The notes below the pieces were generated by a model, which did no database searches, was not told the DNA's origin, and saw only the letters and a program-made list of their open reading frames with translations. 32,656 bases of DNA. It comes from an uncultured Opitutaceae bacterium. Its GTDB lineage: Bacteria > Verrucomicrobiota > Verrucomicrobiia > Opitutales > Opitutaceae. The position numbers were made by a program, and so were the translations under genes. Below, one piece after another: positions 24,828 to 32,656 of the stretch. The stretch lies in assembly GCA_903916755.1 (NCBI GenBank), contig CAIWXW010000157.1, positions 1 to 32,656 on the forward strand, given 5' to 3'. The first letter of the stretch is position 1; every line of letters begins with the position of its first letter.

Positions 24828-26963
24828 TCAGAAGAGCAAGGTCGTGCTGCCGTAAAAGCCCCTCCGCTGGCCGTATTGGGGCGCGAACACCCCGATGCCG
24901 GAACCATCCCGCAGGGCGTAGACCTCGTCGAAGACGTTCACCACGTCGAACCGCGCCTTGAGCTGGCGCCGGCGCGTCCACGTGAACGTGTGCTCGAACC
25001 CGATGTTGAGCGGGTGGTATTCCGGCAGGTGGTCCGTGTTGGCGAACCCGCTCCGGAGTCCCGACCCGTAGAGCAAGTCCAGGTAGGCCAGATTGCCGTG
25101 GAGATGCCAGGAGGCCCCCGTGGATCCGGTCAGGCTCTGGTCATGGTCGAGATGCACATCGTGGGCCCCGATGTAGGCCAGCTCGGCGGCGCTGAACTGG
25201 TATTGGCCCGAAATGATGCCCGTCCCCATGGCCCGGCTGCGCGCGAGGTTCACATAGGCGGAGAACGTCTTTCGGGTGTAGTCGGCGCTCAGTTCGACGC
25301 CGTAGATCCGGCCGCGGGCATAGTTGAACGGGGCGTAGATCGGCGCGGCTCCGAACTGCCCCTCGTCCAACTGGTCGGTCGCCGCCTTGTCATAGCCATC
25401 GAGGGCCGCGCTGAAATCCGGCGTGAAATCGTGCGAAATCCCGACGTCAAAATAGTGGGAGCGCTCGGAGCGGACCGGGGCGTCCGCGCTGACCTCGGGC
25501 GCGTTCGTCGTGCCCGCAAACTTGGCGAGGTCGCCGGGCTGCACGAGTTCCAGCGGCGGCGGGGTGAAATAGCGGGCGTAGCCGCCATGCACGGTGGTCG
25601 AATCGCCGAGCTTGTACGAGGCGTTGAGCCGGGGGCTGAGCTGGCTTTCCGTCAGGTAGCCCTTGGAGCGGTCGGCCCGGGCCCCATAGTTGATGGTCAG
25701 GCCGGAGAGCGGCTTCCATTCGTCCTGGGCATAGACGCCATAGACCCAGCCTAGCTTGTGGCTGTCGTCGGCGATCAGCAGCGGGATGGTGCTGGTCGGG
25801 TTGCCGGACGCATCGACGGGAAAGACCGAATCCGCCGTGCGGGTGTTGGCATTGTCGGCGGTGACCAGGGCGCCGGCCCGCAGGGTATGCGTCGCGCCGA
25901 GCGACCACTTCATGTCGCTCTCGAAGCCGTTGGCGTCGACGTCCTGGTGGACGCGGCTGGCCACGCCGTTGAAGATGAGGTCGCCGGCGGGATCCGGCAG
26001 GAACTTGACCAGGCTGTACCGGCTGAAGGCGGAAAACTGCCCGCTGAAGTCCCCCGCCGTCTTCTGGTAGGAAACGATGGTGTAGGCGTTGTCCTCGCGT
26101 TGGTTCTCATTGAGCCCGGCGGAATCGAACCCGGGCACTCCGGCCAGCTGAAAGACCGGTGCCTGGCCGGGATTGTCGGGGATCTGGAACGTCGCGAACG
26201 AACCGCTGGCCATCACGCTGAGACGGCTGGTGGAATCGAGCGTCAGGTCGGCATCGCCGAAGAGCTTGGCCTGCCGGGTGTGGTCATGAAGGGCGTCCGT
26301 GGCCGCGGTGGGATTTTCGATGCCCAGGTCATTTTGCAGAACGCTGGCGGTGACGAAGCCGCTGAGGCGCCCCTGGGTGCCGGAAAGCTCCAGATCCGTC
26401 CGCTCCGTGTCATGGCTGCCGCCGAAGGCCGTGACGGCGCCCCCATCCGGGAGCGAGGCTCCGGTCTGGGTGCGGATATCCACGATCCCGGCCGTCCGAT
26501 AGCCATATTGGGCGGGCAGCGACCCCGTCAGGACTTCCAGGCTCTGCACAAAGCGCGGGTCGAGCTCCTGGCCAAAGCCGGAGAGGCCTTCGGGCAGGAG
26601 AACGCCATTGATGCGGTATTGCAGTTCGGCGTGCTCCCCCCGCAGGTGGAGTTGCCCGTCCGAATCCTGGGCCATGCTGGGGGCCCGGAGGAGGACTTGG
26701 TTGAAACCGGCATCGCCCCCCAGGGGCTGGGCGGCGATTTGCCCGGGGGAGATGCTGAACTGGGTGGCCCCCAGGGCCGGGACGATGTCATCGCGATCCT
26801 TGTCGAGATGGTCGCTGATGACGAAGGGCTCCATGGTGACCGTGGCCCCGGCGCCGCCCGGGGGCGGCGCGGGGACGACGGGGTCGGAGGCGGATGGCGC
26901 GGTCTGCGCCCGGAGGGACGCGGCCGAGGCGAGGATGAGCAGAAAAAGAAAACGGGAGGACAT
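24828..26963 (-). CDS. TonB-dependent outer-membrane receptor
   Basis: This 711-aa outer-membrane barrel has a signal peptide (MSSRFLFLLILASAASLRAQ). A TonB-box-like EPFVIS segment follows at about residue 45, then a plug domain (LLRAPSMAQDSDGQLHLRGEHAELQYRINGVLLPEG and the conserved GSLPAQYGYRTAGIVDIRT). About 500 residues of alternating beta strands end in an aromatic terminal strand, GFYGSTTLLF. No carboxypeptidase-like N-terminal extension is present and no SusD partner lies nearby, so it is not a SusC-type importer. The ATG at 26963 gives a clean signal peptide; an upstream in-frame start would precede it by 33 non-signal residues. The substrate is unknown; glycosidase linkage suggests a sugar, the upstream His/Cys protein a metal. 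Confidence 0.88.
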   Translation of the reverse strand: MSSRFLFLLILASAASLRAQTAPSASDPVVPAPPPGGAGATVTMEPFVISDHLDKDRDDIVPALGATQFSISPGQIAAQPLGGDAGFNQVLLRAPSMAQDSDGQLHLRGEHAELQYRINGVLLPEGLSGFGQELDPRFVQSLEVLTGSLPAQYGYRTAGIVDIRTQTGASLPDGGAVTAFGGSHDTERTDLELSGTQGRLSGFVTASVLQNDLGIENPTAATDALHDHTRQAKLFGDADLTLDSTSRLSVMASGSFATFQIPDNPGQAPVFQLAGVPGFDSAGLNENQREDNAYTIVSYQKTAGDFSGQFSAFSRYSLVKFLPDPAGDLIFNGVASRVHQDVDANGFESDMKWSLGATHTLRAGALVTADNANTRTADSVFPVDASGNPTSTIPLLIADDSHKLGWVYGVYAQDEWKPLSGLTINYGARADRSKGYLTESQLSPRLNASYKLGDSTTVHGGYARYFTPPPLELVQPGDLAKFAGTTNAPEVSADAPVRSERSHYFDVGISHDFTPDFSAALDGYDKAATDQLDEGQFGAAPIYAPFNYARGRIYGVELSADYTRKTFSAYVNLARSRAMGTGIISGQYQFSAAELAYIGAHDVHLDHDQSLTGSTGASWHLHGNLAYLDLLYGSGLRSGFANTDHLPEYHPLNIGFEHTFTWTRRRQLKARFDVVNVFDEVYALRDGSGIGVFAPQYGQRRGFYGSTTLLF

Positions 26964-26998
26964 GACGAGACTGAGTGGGTGAAGAACGGGACTGACCG

Positions 26999-27021
26999 CT
27001 GCGGGCGCACGGACGCCGCAG
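26999..27021. repeat. imperfect inverted repeat upstream of the TonB receptor
   Basis: CTGCGGGCG (26999-27007) pairs with CGCCGCAG (27014-27021) around the loop CACGGA with one bulged base. It lies in the 107-base gap before the receptor gene. There is no U-tract on either strand. It could be a 5'-UTR structure or chance in GC-rich DNA. Confidence 0.3.
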
Positions 27022-27070
27022 CCCAACAACGCGGGGCGCGCCTGCGCCGGCCGCGGATTCACGGATCAAC

Positions 27071-27388
27071 TCAGCTCGACGGCGGGCCGCAGCCCGGAGG
27101 GAGGTCGAAGGCAGGCTCCGCCACCAGGATCGGGGCGGGAAGGGGGAAGACGGCCCGGCGCGGGGCCAGGGCGAGCGCCAGGAGGGTGAGCGCGGTCAGG
27201 GCCGGGGTCAGGCCGTGCGCAAAGAGGACGACGGCGCAGCTGTCGTTCGGGTCCAGCTGGGTTTCACCATGCAACCAGGCGTGGAGGGTGGGGCTCACCG
27301 CCAGCACGGCCAGCGCCAGCACCAGCGCCGCGGCTCCGGCGGCCAGCAGGCGCTGGAGCGGGGAGGGCGTGGTGGAGCGGTGATTCAT
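27071..27388 (-). CDS. small membrane protein with His/Cys segment
   Basis: This 105-aa protein has two hydrophobic helices (about 10-34 and 59-75). Between them lies a short exposed loop with HAWLHGETQLDPNDSCAVVLFAHG, containing three histidines and one cysteine. I recall similar small proteins in Verrucomicrobia near TonB-dependent receptors, and the layout resembles DUF2946-type proteins associated with metals, but the match is weak. An upstream in-frame start six codons earlier (27406) is possible; the ATG at 27388 follows GTCCGCC. It lies upstream of the TonB receptor in the same direction. Confidence 0.6.
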   Translation of the reverse strand: MNHRSTTPSPLQRLLAAGAAALVLALAVLAVSPTLHAWLHGETQLDPNDSCAVVLFAHGLTPALTALTLLALALAPRRAVFPLPAPILVAEPAFDLPPGCGPPSS

Positions 27389-27448
27389 GGCGGACGCGCG
27401 CATCATAACAGCGGTGTCAAGACGCCCTCGCTGCAGGAAGGATGCCGA

Positions 27449-28348
27449 TTATTTGGTTTCGGCGGGGGAAGTCGGCTGCGCGTCAAACTGCCGGACGAGG
27501 CCCATCACCTCGCTCATCGCGGCCTGCTGCCGGAGCGCCTGCAGCTGGGGTGCGGAGAGGAATCCCGTCGCCTGGACGGCGACCTTTTCCCATGCCTCGG
27601 GCGAGGGATCCGCCGCGCCCTTGGGGACGGCGGCCTCGATCAGGGGCGCCAGTTGCGCGGCCTGCGCGCCGGTGAACGGCGTCGGGCTGAGCGCGACCAG
27701 GCTGGCCACGTGGGCGACAACATCTTGGGTGTGGGGACTGGGCTGCGCCGCCGATTCCTGCTTGAGCTGCAGCGGGGAAATGCCCGCGGTGACCGCCAGC
27801 TCTCCGGCGGCGACCCGGTATTCCTGGTTGGATTGCTGGCGCAGCGCGGCGATGCCGGGATCGGACGTCGTCAGTCCCTGCGCTTCCGCCGCCGCCTGGA
27901 GGTCCATGATCTCCCCCGTATGCGCGGTCGTCAGTTCCTCGAACTTGCCGATCGCGGCGGGGCTCAGGTGATAGCGGTCGTAGTACACCCCGAACCGCAG
28001 GAGGAGATTGGCCCGGAATGACCGCAGGAAAAGGTCCATCAGCTTTGGATCGGCGGCGAGCAGGGTGGCGATGCTGGGTGGCTTGGCCGCCGCGCCCGGA
28101 TCCGCCGCGGGCGCGGATTCGCCCCGGGAAGCGGCTGCGGCCAGGGCGGCCTCGAGCGCAGCGTTCTCCCGCTCGCGCGCGGCCGCGAGCTCCCGCGTCC
28201 TTTGGACGGAGGCGTTGAACAGGCCCCGCCGTTGCGTCATGGCGCGGAGGGAGGTCTCGGCCATCCGGGCATAAATGAGACTTCCGGCGGCCAAGCCGAG
28301 GGCCAGGACCAGAAGGGCGAGGGAGGCAAGGCGAAGGGTCGCTCTCAT
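27449..28348 (-). CDS. membrane-anchored protein of unknown function, paralogue B
   Basis: This 299-aa protein has one N-terminal helix (about 8-27) that anchors it or acts as a signal. A coiled-coil-like stretch (RTRELAAARERENAALEAALAAAA) and an Ala/Pro linker lead to a helical domain from about residue 95 to the end. It resembles its upstream neighbour in size and plan. Matching segments are LFLRSFRANLLLRFGVYYDRYHLSP, TPFTGAQAAQLAPLIEAA and GFLSAPQLQALRQQ. No enzyme motif is seen. The recurring LSPxQ-type helix starts are loosely reminiscent of Spy/CpxP-like helical proteins, but I do not claim homology. It starts three bases after its paralogue's stop. Confidence 0.75.
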   Translation of the reverse strand: MRATLRLASLALLVLALGLAAGSLIYARMAETSLRAMTQRRGLFNASVQRTRELAAARERENAALEAALAAAASRGESAPAADPGAAAKPPSIATLLAADPKLMDLFLRSFRANLLLRFGVYYDRYHLSPAAIGKFEELTTAHTGEIMDLQAAAEAQGLTTSDPGIAALRQQSNQEYRVAAGELAVTAGISPLQLKQESAAQPSPHTQDVVAHVASLVALSPTPFTGAQAAQLAPLIEAAVPKGAADPSPEAWEKVAVQATGFLSAPQLQALRQQAAMSEVMGLVRQFDAQPTSPAETK

Positions 28349-28351
28349 GTC

Positions 28352-29245
28352 CTAGCGGGCCGCCATGGCGGCGCGCTGGGCCTGCCCCAGGCTCGCCTGG
28401 CACTGCCGGGTGAGGAAGACGCGCTCCGCCGCCTGCTCCTGGGCCGGCGAGAAACTGCCGTTGGCGCGCAGGGCGGACAGCGCCGCGTCCCAGTCCTCCT
28501 CGCCCAGCGCGATCCGCTTTCCATCCTGGTAGGCCGGGCTGGCCGCGGTGACGATTTTCGCCAGCTGGTCAGCCTGATTGTCGGAGAGCGGCGCGTCGGC
28601 GAAACCGGCGCCGGTGGCGGCCTGCCGCACCACCACCTGCGCGGGGAGCGTGCGGTTGTAGTCCTGCCATTGCTGGAATCCGGCGTCGCCCAGAATCCCC
28701 TTCACCTGATCATCCGGCGGCAGCAGGGAGTCGGCGTGGAGGCCGCCTTGGGGGGCGATGGCGATCGTCTGCAGCCAGTTCGCAACGGTGGAATCCTCCA
28801 ACTGCTGGACCTGCACCGTGCTCAGGGCGCCCGAGCGCAGCAGCGGGGCATAGATCAGCTCGAATTGGGTGCGTCCGGTCCCGAGGAGCAGTTCCCGGGC
28901 GCGCGGAAAGGCGGCGAGGAACTTCTGGCCGGCCGCCCGCTCGCGGCTGGAGCCGTCACCGGAATTCTGCGTCGCGCCCGGCGTGACCGGGTCCGGCGGC
29001 GCGGGTGCAGGCGTGCGGCCGTGGAGTTCGCCCCGCCGCTGGTCGGCCTGCCGGAGCCGCCGGCTGGCGACGCGGAGATCACCGACCTGGCGCTCGTATT
29101 GGATCTCAGAGGTGGCGAGCGCCGCCCGGGCGACCTGGCCCTGTCGCCAAGCCACCGCGGCCACGCCCAGGAGGATGAGGGCCGCCCCGAAGGTCGCAAT
29201 CGTCCCGCCGCTGACGCACCGGCCGGAGGGTGAGACGGGAGGCAT
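28352..29245 (-). CDS. membrane-anchored protein of unknown function, paralogue A
   Basis: This 297-aa protein has one hydrophobic helix (about 14-33), then a coiled-coil-like region (SEIQYERQVGDLRVASRRLRQADQRR), a proline-rich linker and a helical domain. The domain has two helix blocks. One is around LLLGTGRTQFELIYAPLLRSGALS; the other includes ILGDAGFQQWQDYNRTLPAQVVV, APLSDNQADQLAKIVTAAS and SFSPAQEQAAERVFL. The second paralogue follows after three bases and modB precedes it by 12, so all are likely co-transcribed. I do not know a function. A periplasmic helical adaptor or sensor is one possibility. Confidence 0.75.
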   Translation of the reverse strand: MPPVSPSGRCVSGGTIATFGAALILLGVAAVAWRQGQVARAALATSEIQYERQVGDLRVASRRLRQADQRRGELHGRTPAPAPPDPVTPGATQNSGDGSSRERAAGQKFLAAFPRARELLLGTGRTQFELIYAPLLRSGALSTVQVQQLEDSTVANWLQTIAIAPQGGLHADSLLPPDDQVKGILGDAGFQQWQDYNRTLPAQVVVRQAATGAGFADAPLSDNQADQLAKIVTAASPAYQDGKRIALGEEDWDAALSALRANGSFSPAQEQAAERVFLTRQCQASLGQAQRAAMAAR

Positions 29246-29257
29246 GGGGCGGAAACG

Positions 29258-29935
29258 CTAGCGGTGCTGCCGCCGCTGCAGCAGGGTCACGGCGAGCAGC
29301 AGGCAGAAGGAAACGGCCAGCAGCAACGCCGCGAAGCGATGGGCCTCCCCGTAGTTCAGGAGCTGGACGTCGTCGTAGAGCGCAATGCTGGCCACACGGG
29401 TGACGCCCGGGATGGAGCCGCCGATCATCAGCACCACCCCGAATTCCCCCAGCGTGTGCGCGAAGCCGAGGGTCAGCCCGGCCGCGATCCCGCGCGAGGC
29501 GAGCGGCAGGTGCAGCCGCCGCCAGACCCGCCAGGGCTCGGCCCCCAGGCACGCGCCCGCGTCCAGGAGTTCCCGCGGCACGCCGCGCAGCGCCGCCTGG
29601 AACGGCTGCACGGCAAAGGGGAGGGAATAGCACACCGAGGCCACGACCAGGCCGGTAAAGGTGAAGGCCAGCGGCTGCCCGGTCAGCTCCCGCCACCAGC
29701 TGCCGGGCGCGTGATCGGGCGAAAAGGCCACCAGGAGGTAAAACCCGATGACGGTCGGCGGCAGCACGACGGGCAGGGCGAAGATGGTCTCGAAGACCGG
29801 GCCCAGCCGCCAGCGGGTGGTGTTGAGCCAGTGGGCGAGGGGCAGGCCGACCAGCGCCAGAACCAGAGTGGTGATCGCTGCGAGCCGCAGTGTCAGTCCG
29901 AGCGCCTGCCAGAGCGGCCAGGATAATCCCATCAT
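29258..29935 (-). CDS. modB: molybdate-type ABC transporter permease (orphan ModB)
   Basis: This 225-aa inner-membrane permease has about five helices. The cytoplasmic EAA loop lies at about 124-165 (LLDAGACLGAEPWRVWRRLHLP...GFAHTLGEFGVVLMIGGSIPGVT) and is characteristic of ModB. The start ATGATG overlaps the glmS stop (ATGA), giving probable translational coupling; the second ATG is an alternative. No modA or modC is adjacent, which is unusual because these genes are normally clustered. Tungstate or another oxyanion remains possible. Confidence 0.87.
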   Translation of the reverse strand: MMGLSWPLWQALGLTLRLAAITTLVLALVGLPLAHWLNTTRWRLGPVFETIFALPVVLPPTVIGFYLLVAFSPDHAPGSWWRELTGQPLAFTFTGLVVASVCYSLPFAVQPFQAALRGVPRELLDAGACLGAEPWRVWRRLHLPLASRGIAAGLTLGFAHTLGEFGVVLMIGGSIPGVTRVASIALYDDVQLLNYGEAHRFAALLLAVSFCLLLAVTLLQRRQHR

Positions 29936-31785
29936 TCCACGGTGACCGACTTCGCTAGATTCCGGGGCTTGTCGACATCGCAGCCCCGCTCGAGCGCGAT
30001 GTAGTAGCTGAGCAGCTGGACGGGAATGGACGCCACGATCGGCAGCACCGCCTCGTGGCAGTCCGGGATCCGGATCACCTCGTCGGCGAGCCCGGGCGGC
30101 AGTTCGCTGCCCTCGGTCGCGATCGCGATCACCGGGCCCTTGCGCGCCTTGATCTCCTGCATGCTGGAGACGATCTTGTTGAAGATCTCCCCTTTCGGCA
30201 CGAGGAAGACGCTCGGGCACTTGTCGGTGATGAGCGCGATCGGGCCATGCTTGATCTCGGCCGCGGGATAGCCCTCGGCGTGGATGTAGGAGATCTCCTT
30301 CAGCTTCAGCGCGCCCTCCAGGGCGATGGGAAAGAGCGACAGCCGGCCGAGGAAGAGGAAGTCGGTCGCCTTGGCGTAGCGCTTGGCCACGGCCTGGATG
30401 TGGGGGGCGCCCTTGAGGATCTGCCGCACGAGGTCCGGCACGCCCTTCAGGGCCTCCACGTACTGCACGCCGTCGTTGAAGCTCATGTCGCGCAGGCGCC
30501 CGAGGTAGAGCGCCACCATCGCGCCCAGGAGGAGCTGCGAGGTGAACGCCTTGGTCGAGGCGACGCCGATTTCGGGCCCGACGTGCTGGTAGATGCCGCC
30601 GTCCGCCTCGCGGGCGATGCTCGAGCCGACGACGTTGTTGATCGCCAGGACGCGGTAGCCCGTGCGCTTGGCCTCGCGGAGCGCGCCGAGCGTGTCGATC
30701 GTCTCGCCCGACTGGCTCATCACGAAGAAGAGCGTCCGGCGGTCCAGGGGAGAGTTGCGGTACCGGAACTCGGAGGCGTAGTCGACCTCGACCGGCAGCC
30801 GCGCGAAGCGCTCGATCAGGTGCTCGGCCACCAGGCAGGCGTGCCAGGCCGTGCCGCAGGCGCAGAAGGCGAGGCGGTCGACCTGCCGGAACTCCGCGGC
30901 GGAGAGGTTCAGGCCGCCGAACTGGGCGGTGCTGCCGTCCTCGGCGAAGCGGCCGCGCATGGTGTTCTCGAGCGCCTGGGGCTGCTCGAAAATCTCCTTC
31001 TCCATGAAGGTGCCGTAGCCGTTCAACTCCGCATCGGCGATCGACCAGGTGATCCGGTCGACCACCGGCGAAACGTCGGCCTGGTCGAGGGTGATGATCG
31101 AGAAGTTCGCCGTGGTGACGTGGACCAGCTCGCCGTCCTTCAGATAGACGACATTGCGGGTGCGGCTGATCAGGGCCGAGGCGTCGCTCGCCAGCAGGTA
31201 TTCGCCGTCGCCCACGCCCAGGATGAGGGGGGAGGCCTTCCGGGCCGCGACCATCTCGCCCGGGAAGTCCACGCAGAGGACCGCGATCCCGTAGGTGCCC
31301 TCGACATGGCGGAGCGCCTTGCGGACGCTCTCGAGCAGCCGGTTGTGGCCATTGTTGTCGGCGATCTCCTTGGCGTAGTGGTAGGCCACCAGGTTGCACA
31401 GGACCTCGGTGTCGGTCTCGGACAGGAACGTGTAGCCCTTCGTGAGCAGGAACTTTTTGATCTGGGAATAGTTCTCGATCACCCCGTTGTGGATCAGCGC
31501 GAACTTGCCGTCGCTGCTGATGTGGGGGTGGGCATTGGCGTCGGTGACGCCGCCATGGGTGGCCCAGCGGGTGTGGCCGATGCCGGTCGTGCCCGTGAAA
31601 TGCCTTTGCGCGGCAACCTTGGCCATGACCTCCACCCGGCCGGCCTTCTTGGCGAAGGCGATGCCGCCGTCCTGGAGGACCGCGACGCCGGCGGAATCAT
31701 ACCCGCGGTATTCCAGCCGCCGGAGCGCCTCCACGATAATGGAGGCCGCCTTTTGCTGTCCCACATAGCCGACAATGCCGCACAT
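29932..31785 (-). CDS. glmS: glutamine-fructose-6-phosphate aminotransferase (isomerising)
   Basis: GlmS (617 aa, normal length) makes glucosamine 6-phosphate for peptidoglycan and LPS. The N-terminal glutaminase domain begins MCGIVGYVG with the catalytic Cys2 and contains RLEYRGYDSAG and HTRWATHG. Two SIS domains follow (FVMSQSGETIDTLGALREAK, ASTKAFTSQLL, KEISYIHAEGYPAAEIKHGPIALI). It ends KPRNLAKSVTVE, the typical C-terminus. No Shine-Dalgarno motif lies before the ATG (CCAGTCAAATG). No GlmS ribozyme is recognisable in the 65-base leader. Confidence 0.97.
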   Translation of the reverse strand: MCGIVGYVGQQKAASIIVEALRRLEYRGYDSAGVAVLQDGGIAFAKKAGRVEVMAKVAAQRHFTGTTGIGHTRWATHGGVTDANAHPHISSDGKFALIHNGVIENYSQIKKFLLTKGYTFLSETDTEVLCNLVAYHYAKEIADNNGHNRLLESVRKALRHVEGTYGIAVLCVDFPGEMVAARKASPLILGVGDGEYLLASDASALISRTRNVVYLKDGELVHVTTANFSIITLDQADVSPVVDRITWSIADAELNGYGTFMEKEIFEQPQALENTMRGRFAEDGSTAQFGGLNLSAAEFRQVDRLAFCACGTAWHACLVAEHLIERFARLPVEVDYASEFRYRNSPLDRRTLFFVMSQSGETIDTLGALREAKRTGYRVLAINNVVGSSIAREADGGIYQHVGPEIGVASTKAFTSQLLLGAMVALYLGRLRDMSFNDGVQYVEALKGVPDLVRQILKGAPHIQAVAKRYAKATDFLFLGRLSLFPIALEGALKLKEISYIHAEGYPAAEIKHGPIALITDKCPSVFLVPKGEIFNKIVSSMQEIKARKGPVIAIATEGSELPPGLADEVIRIPDCHEAVLPIVASIPVQLLSYYIALERGCDVDKPRNLAKSVTVE

Positions 31786-31850
31786 TTGACTGGCGAAAAT
31801 AACGGAGGTGACAAAGGTTGAGCAAGATAAGAAGAGTCATAACCCCCAGC
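31786..31850. promoter_or_regulatory. divergent glmS/glgC promoter region
   Basis: This 65-base AT-richer gap separates the divergent glmS and glgC starts and must hold both promoters unless they reach into the genes. On the minus strand TTGCTC and TTATTT are spaced 17 bases apart and would serve glmS. On the plus strand TTGAGC and CATAAC are only 14 bases apart. Neither is a strong consensus match. No Shine-Dalgarno motif precedes either start. Confidence 0.4.
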
Positions 31851-32656
31851 ATGAGCATCCAGAAACGCGTATTGGCGGTCATCATGGGCGGCGGACGGGG
31901 CACCCGCCTGTCGCCGCTGACGCAGGAGCGCTGCAAGCCGGCCGTGCCCCTCGCGGGCAAGTACCGGCTCGTCGACATTCCGATCAGCAACTGCCTGAAC
32001 TCGGAGATCAACCGGATCTTCGTGCTGACGCAGTTCAACACCGCCTCGCTTCACCGCCACATCCAGACGACCTATGTCTTCGATCCCTTTGGCGGCGGCT
32101 TCGTGGACATTCTCTCCGCCGAGCAGACCGAGAAGAACGTGGAGTGGTACCAGGGCACGGCCGACGCGGTTCGCCGCAACCTCAACCATTTCCGGTCCGC
32201 GCCGCATGACTTCGTGCTGATCCTGTCGGGGGACCAGCTGTACCGGATGGATTTCCGGAAGATCATCGAGGCGCACATTGCCAACCAGGCGGATGTCACG
32301 GTCGCGGCCATCCCGTTCCCGGCCTCGAAGGCCGAGTCCTTCGGCCTGATGAAGGTCGCGGAGGACCTGACCATCCAGGAATTCGTCGAGAAGCCCAAGG
32401 ATCCGGCCGTGATCGCGGCCTACACGCTGAGCCCGAAGCTCGAGGGCCTCCTGCACGAGAAGACGACCGAAAAGCACTGCCTGGCCTCGATGGGCATCTA
32501 TGTCTTCAACCGCCAGGCCCTGGCCGATGCGCTCGACAACCACCAGGCGGATTTCGGCAAGGAGATCATCCCGGCCCTCCTGGGCAAGAAGCGCCTCTTC
32601 GCCTACATCTTCGAGGGCTACTGGGAGGACATCGGCACGGTCCGGGCCTTCTTCGA
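31851..32656 (+). CDS. glgC: glucose-1-phosphate adenylyltransferase, 5' part
   Basis: GlgC makes ADP-glucose for glycogen. The first 268 residues are present; the gene runs off the right edge. Visible are the nucleotide-binding GGGRGTRLSPLTQERCKPAVPLAGKY region (start about residue 13), FQGTADAVR-like WYQGTADAVRRNL, SGDQLYRMD, SFGLMKV, EFVEKPKDP and GYWEDIGTVRAFF. The wording PAVPLAGKYRLVDIPISNC and VLTQFNTASLHRHI recalls the cyanobacterial/plant group more than the E. coli type, an impression from memory. The start ATG follows CCCCCAGC. Confidence 0.94.
   Translation, partial: MSIQKRVLAVIMGGGRGTRLSPLTQERCKPAVPLAGKYRLVDIPISNCLNSEINRIFVLTQFNTASLHRHIQTTYVFDPFGGGFVDILSAEQTEKNVEWYQGTADAVRRNLNHFRSAPHDFVLILSGDQLYRMDFRKIIEAHIANQADVTVAAIPFPASKAESFGLMKVAEDLTIQEFVEKPKDPAVIAAYTLSPKLEGLLHEKTTEKHCLASMGIYVFNRQALADALDNHQADFGKEIIPALLGKKRLFAYIFEGYWEDIGTVRAFF

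Noticed and set aside
21995-26963. A Sus-type polysaccharide utilisation locus
   Set aside because: There is no SusD-like gene and the receptor lacks the SusC N-terminal extension.
26964-27070. Cobalamin riboswitch upstream of the TonB receptor
   Set aside because: The gap is only 107 bases and no B12-box-like GCCACTG or matching core was found on the minus strand; only a small imperfect hairpin is present.
31786-31850. GlmS ribozyme upstream of glmS
   Set aside because: The gap to glgC is 65 bases, too short for the ribozyme, and no matching core is seen.

Overview
The window is a compact, GC-rich bacterial chromosome segment with almost no non-coding space; the largest gap between genes is about 216 bases (10678-10893). 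The gene set suggests a verrucomicrobium of the Opitutae/Opitutaceae type: a nuoFGHIJKLMN run, a GH106 rhamnosidase beside a TonB-dependent receptor with a PFVIS-type TonB-box-like segment, RibBX, a double-length ThyX, and conserved Opitutaceae-style hypothetical proteins. This placement is inference from gene content and recalled sequence flavour, not a database match.

Region 1 (1-9918, + strand) is the distal part of a respiratory complex I operon: the 3' end of nuoF, then nuoG, a 63-residue two-helix membrane protein, nuoH, I, J, K, L, M and N, mostly overlapping or separated by a few bases. NuoG is short and has lost the cysteines of the N7 cluster. A hairpin with a U-tract on the minus strand (9993-10020) terminates the next gene.

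Region 2 (10042-14265) holds a secreted proline-rich YXWGXW-type protein (-), a tandem-duplicated ThyX (+), a 93-residue charged helical protein (-), a membrane acyltransferase with a coiled-coil tail (+) and a small membrane/coiled-coil partner (+). The gap at 12526-12663 carries a strong, possibly bistable hairpin.

Region 3 (14288-21998) contains a ComEC-like membrane protein without its metallo-beta-lactamase domain (-), divergent from rarA (+). A Na/Pi-cotransporter-like protein with a PhoU-like tail follows, then the tight run ribBX-ribH-nusB-ftsY (+), which joins flavin synthesis to transcription antitermination and membrane targeting.

Region 4 (21995-31785, - strand) is a long co-directional run. 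In transcription order it is glmS, an orphan modB overlapping it by 4 bases, two paralogous membrane-anchored proteins of unknown function, a small His/Cys-containing membrane protein, a TonB-dependent receptor and a secreted GH106 glycosidase. glgC (+) diverges from glmS across a 65-base promoter region and runs off the right edge.

Most of the window is housekeeping or ordinary accessory content. The most unusual items are the double ThyX, whose two halves keep complementary parts of the active site, the extra membrane protein inside the nuo operon, and translation starts that mostly lack a Shine-Dalgarno motif but carry C at position -1. No tRNA, rRNA, CRISPR array, insertion sequence or phage gene was seen.
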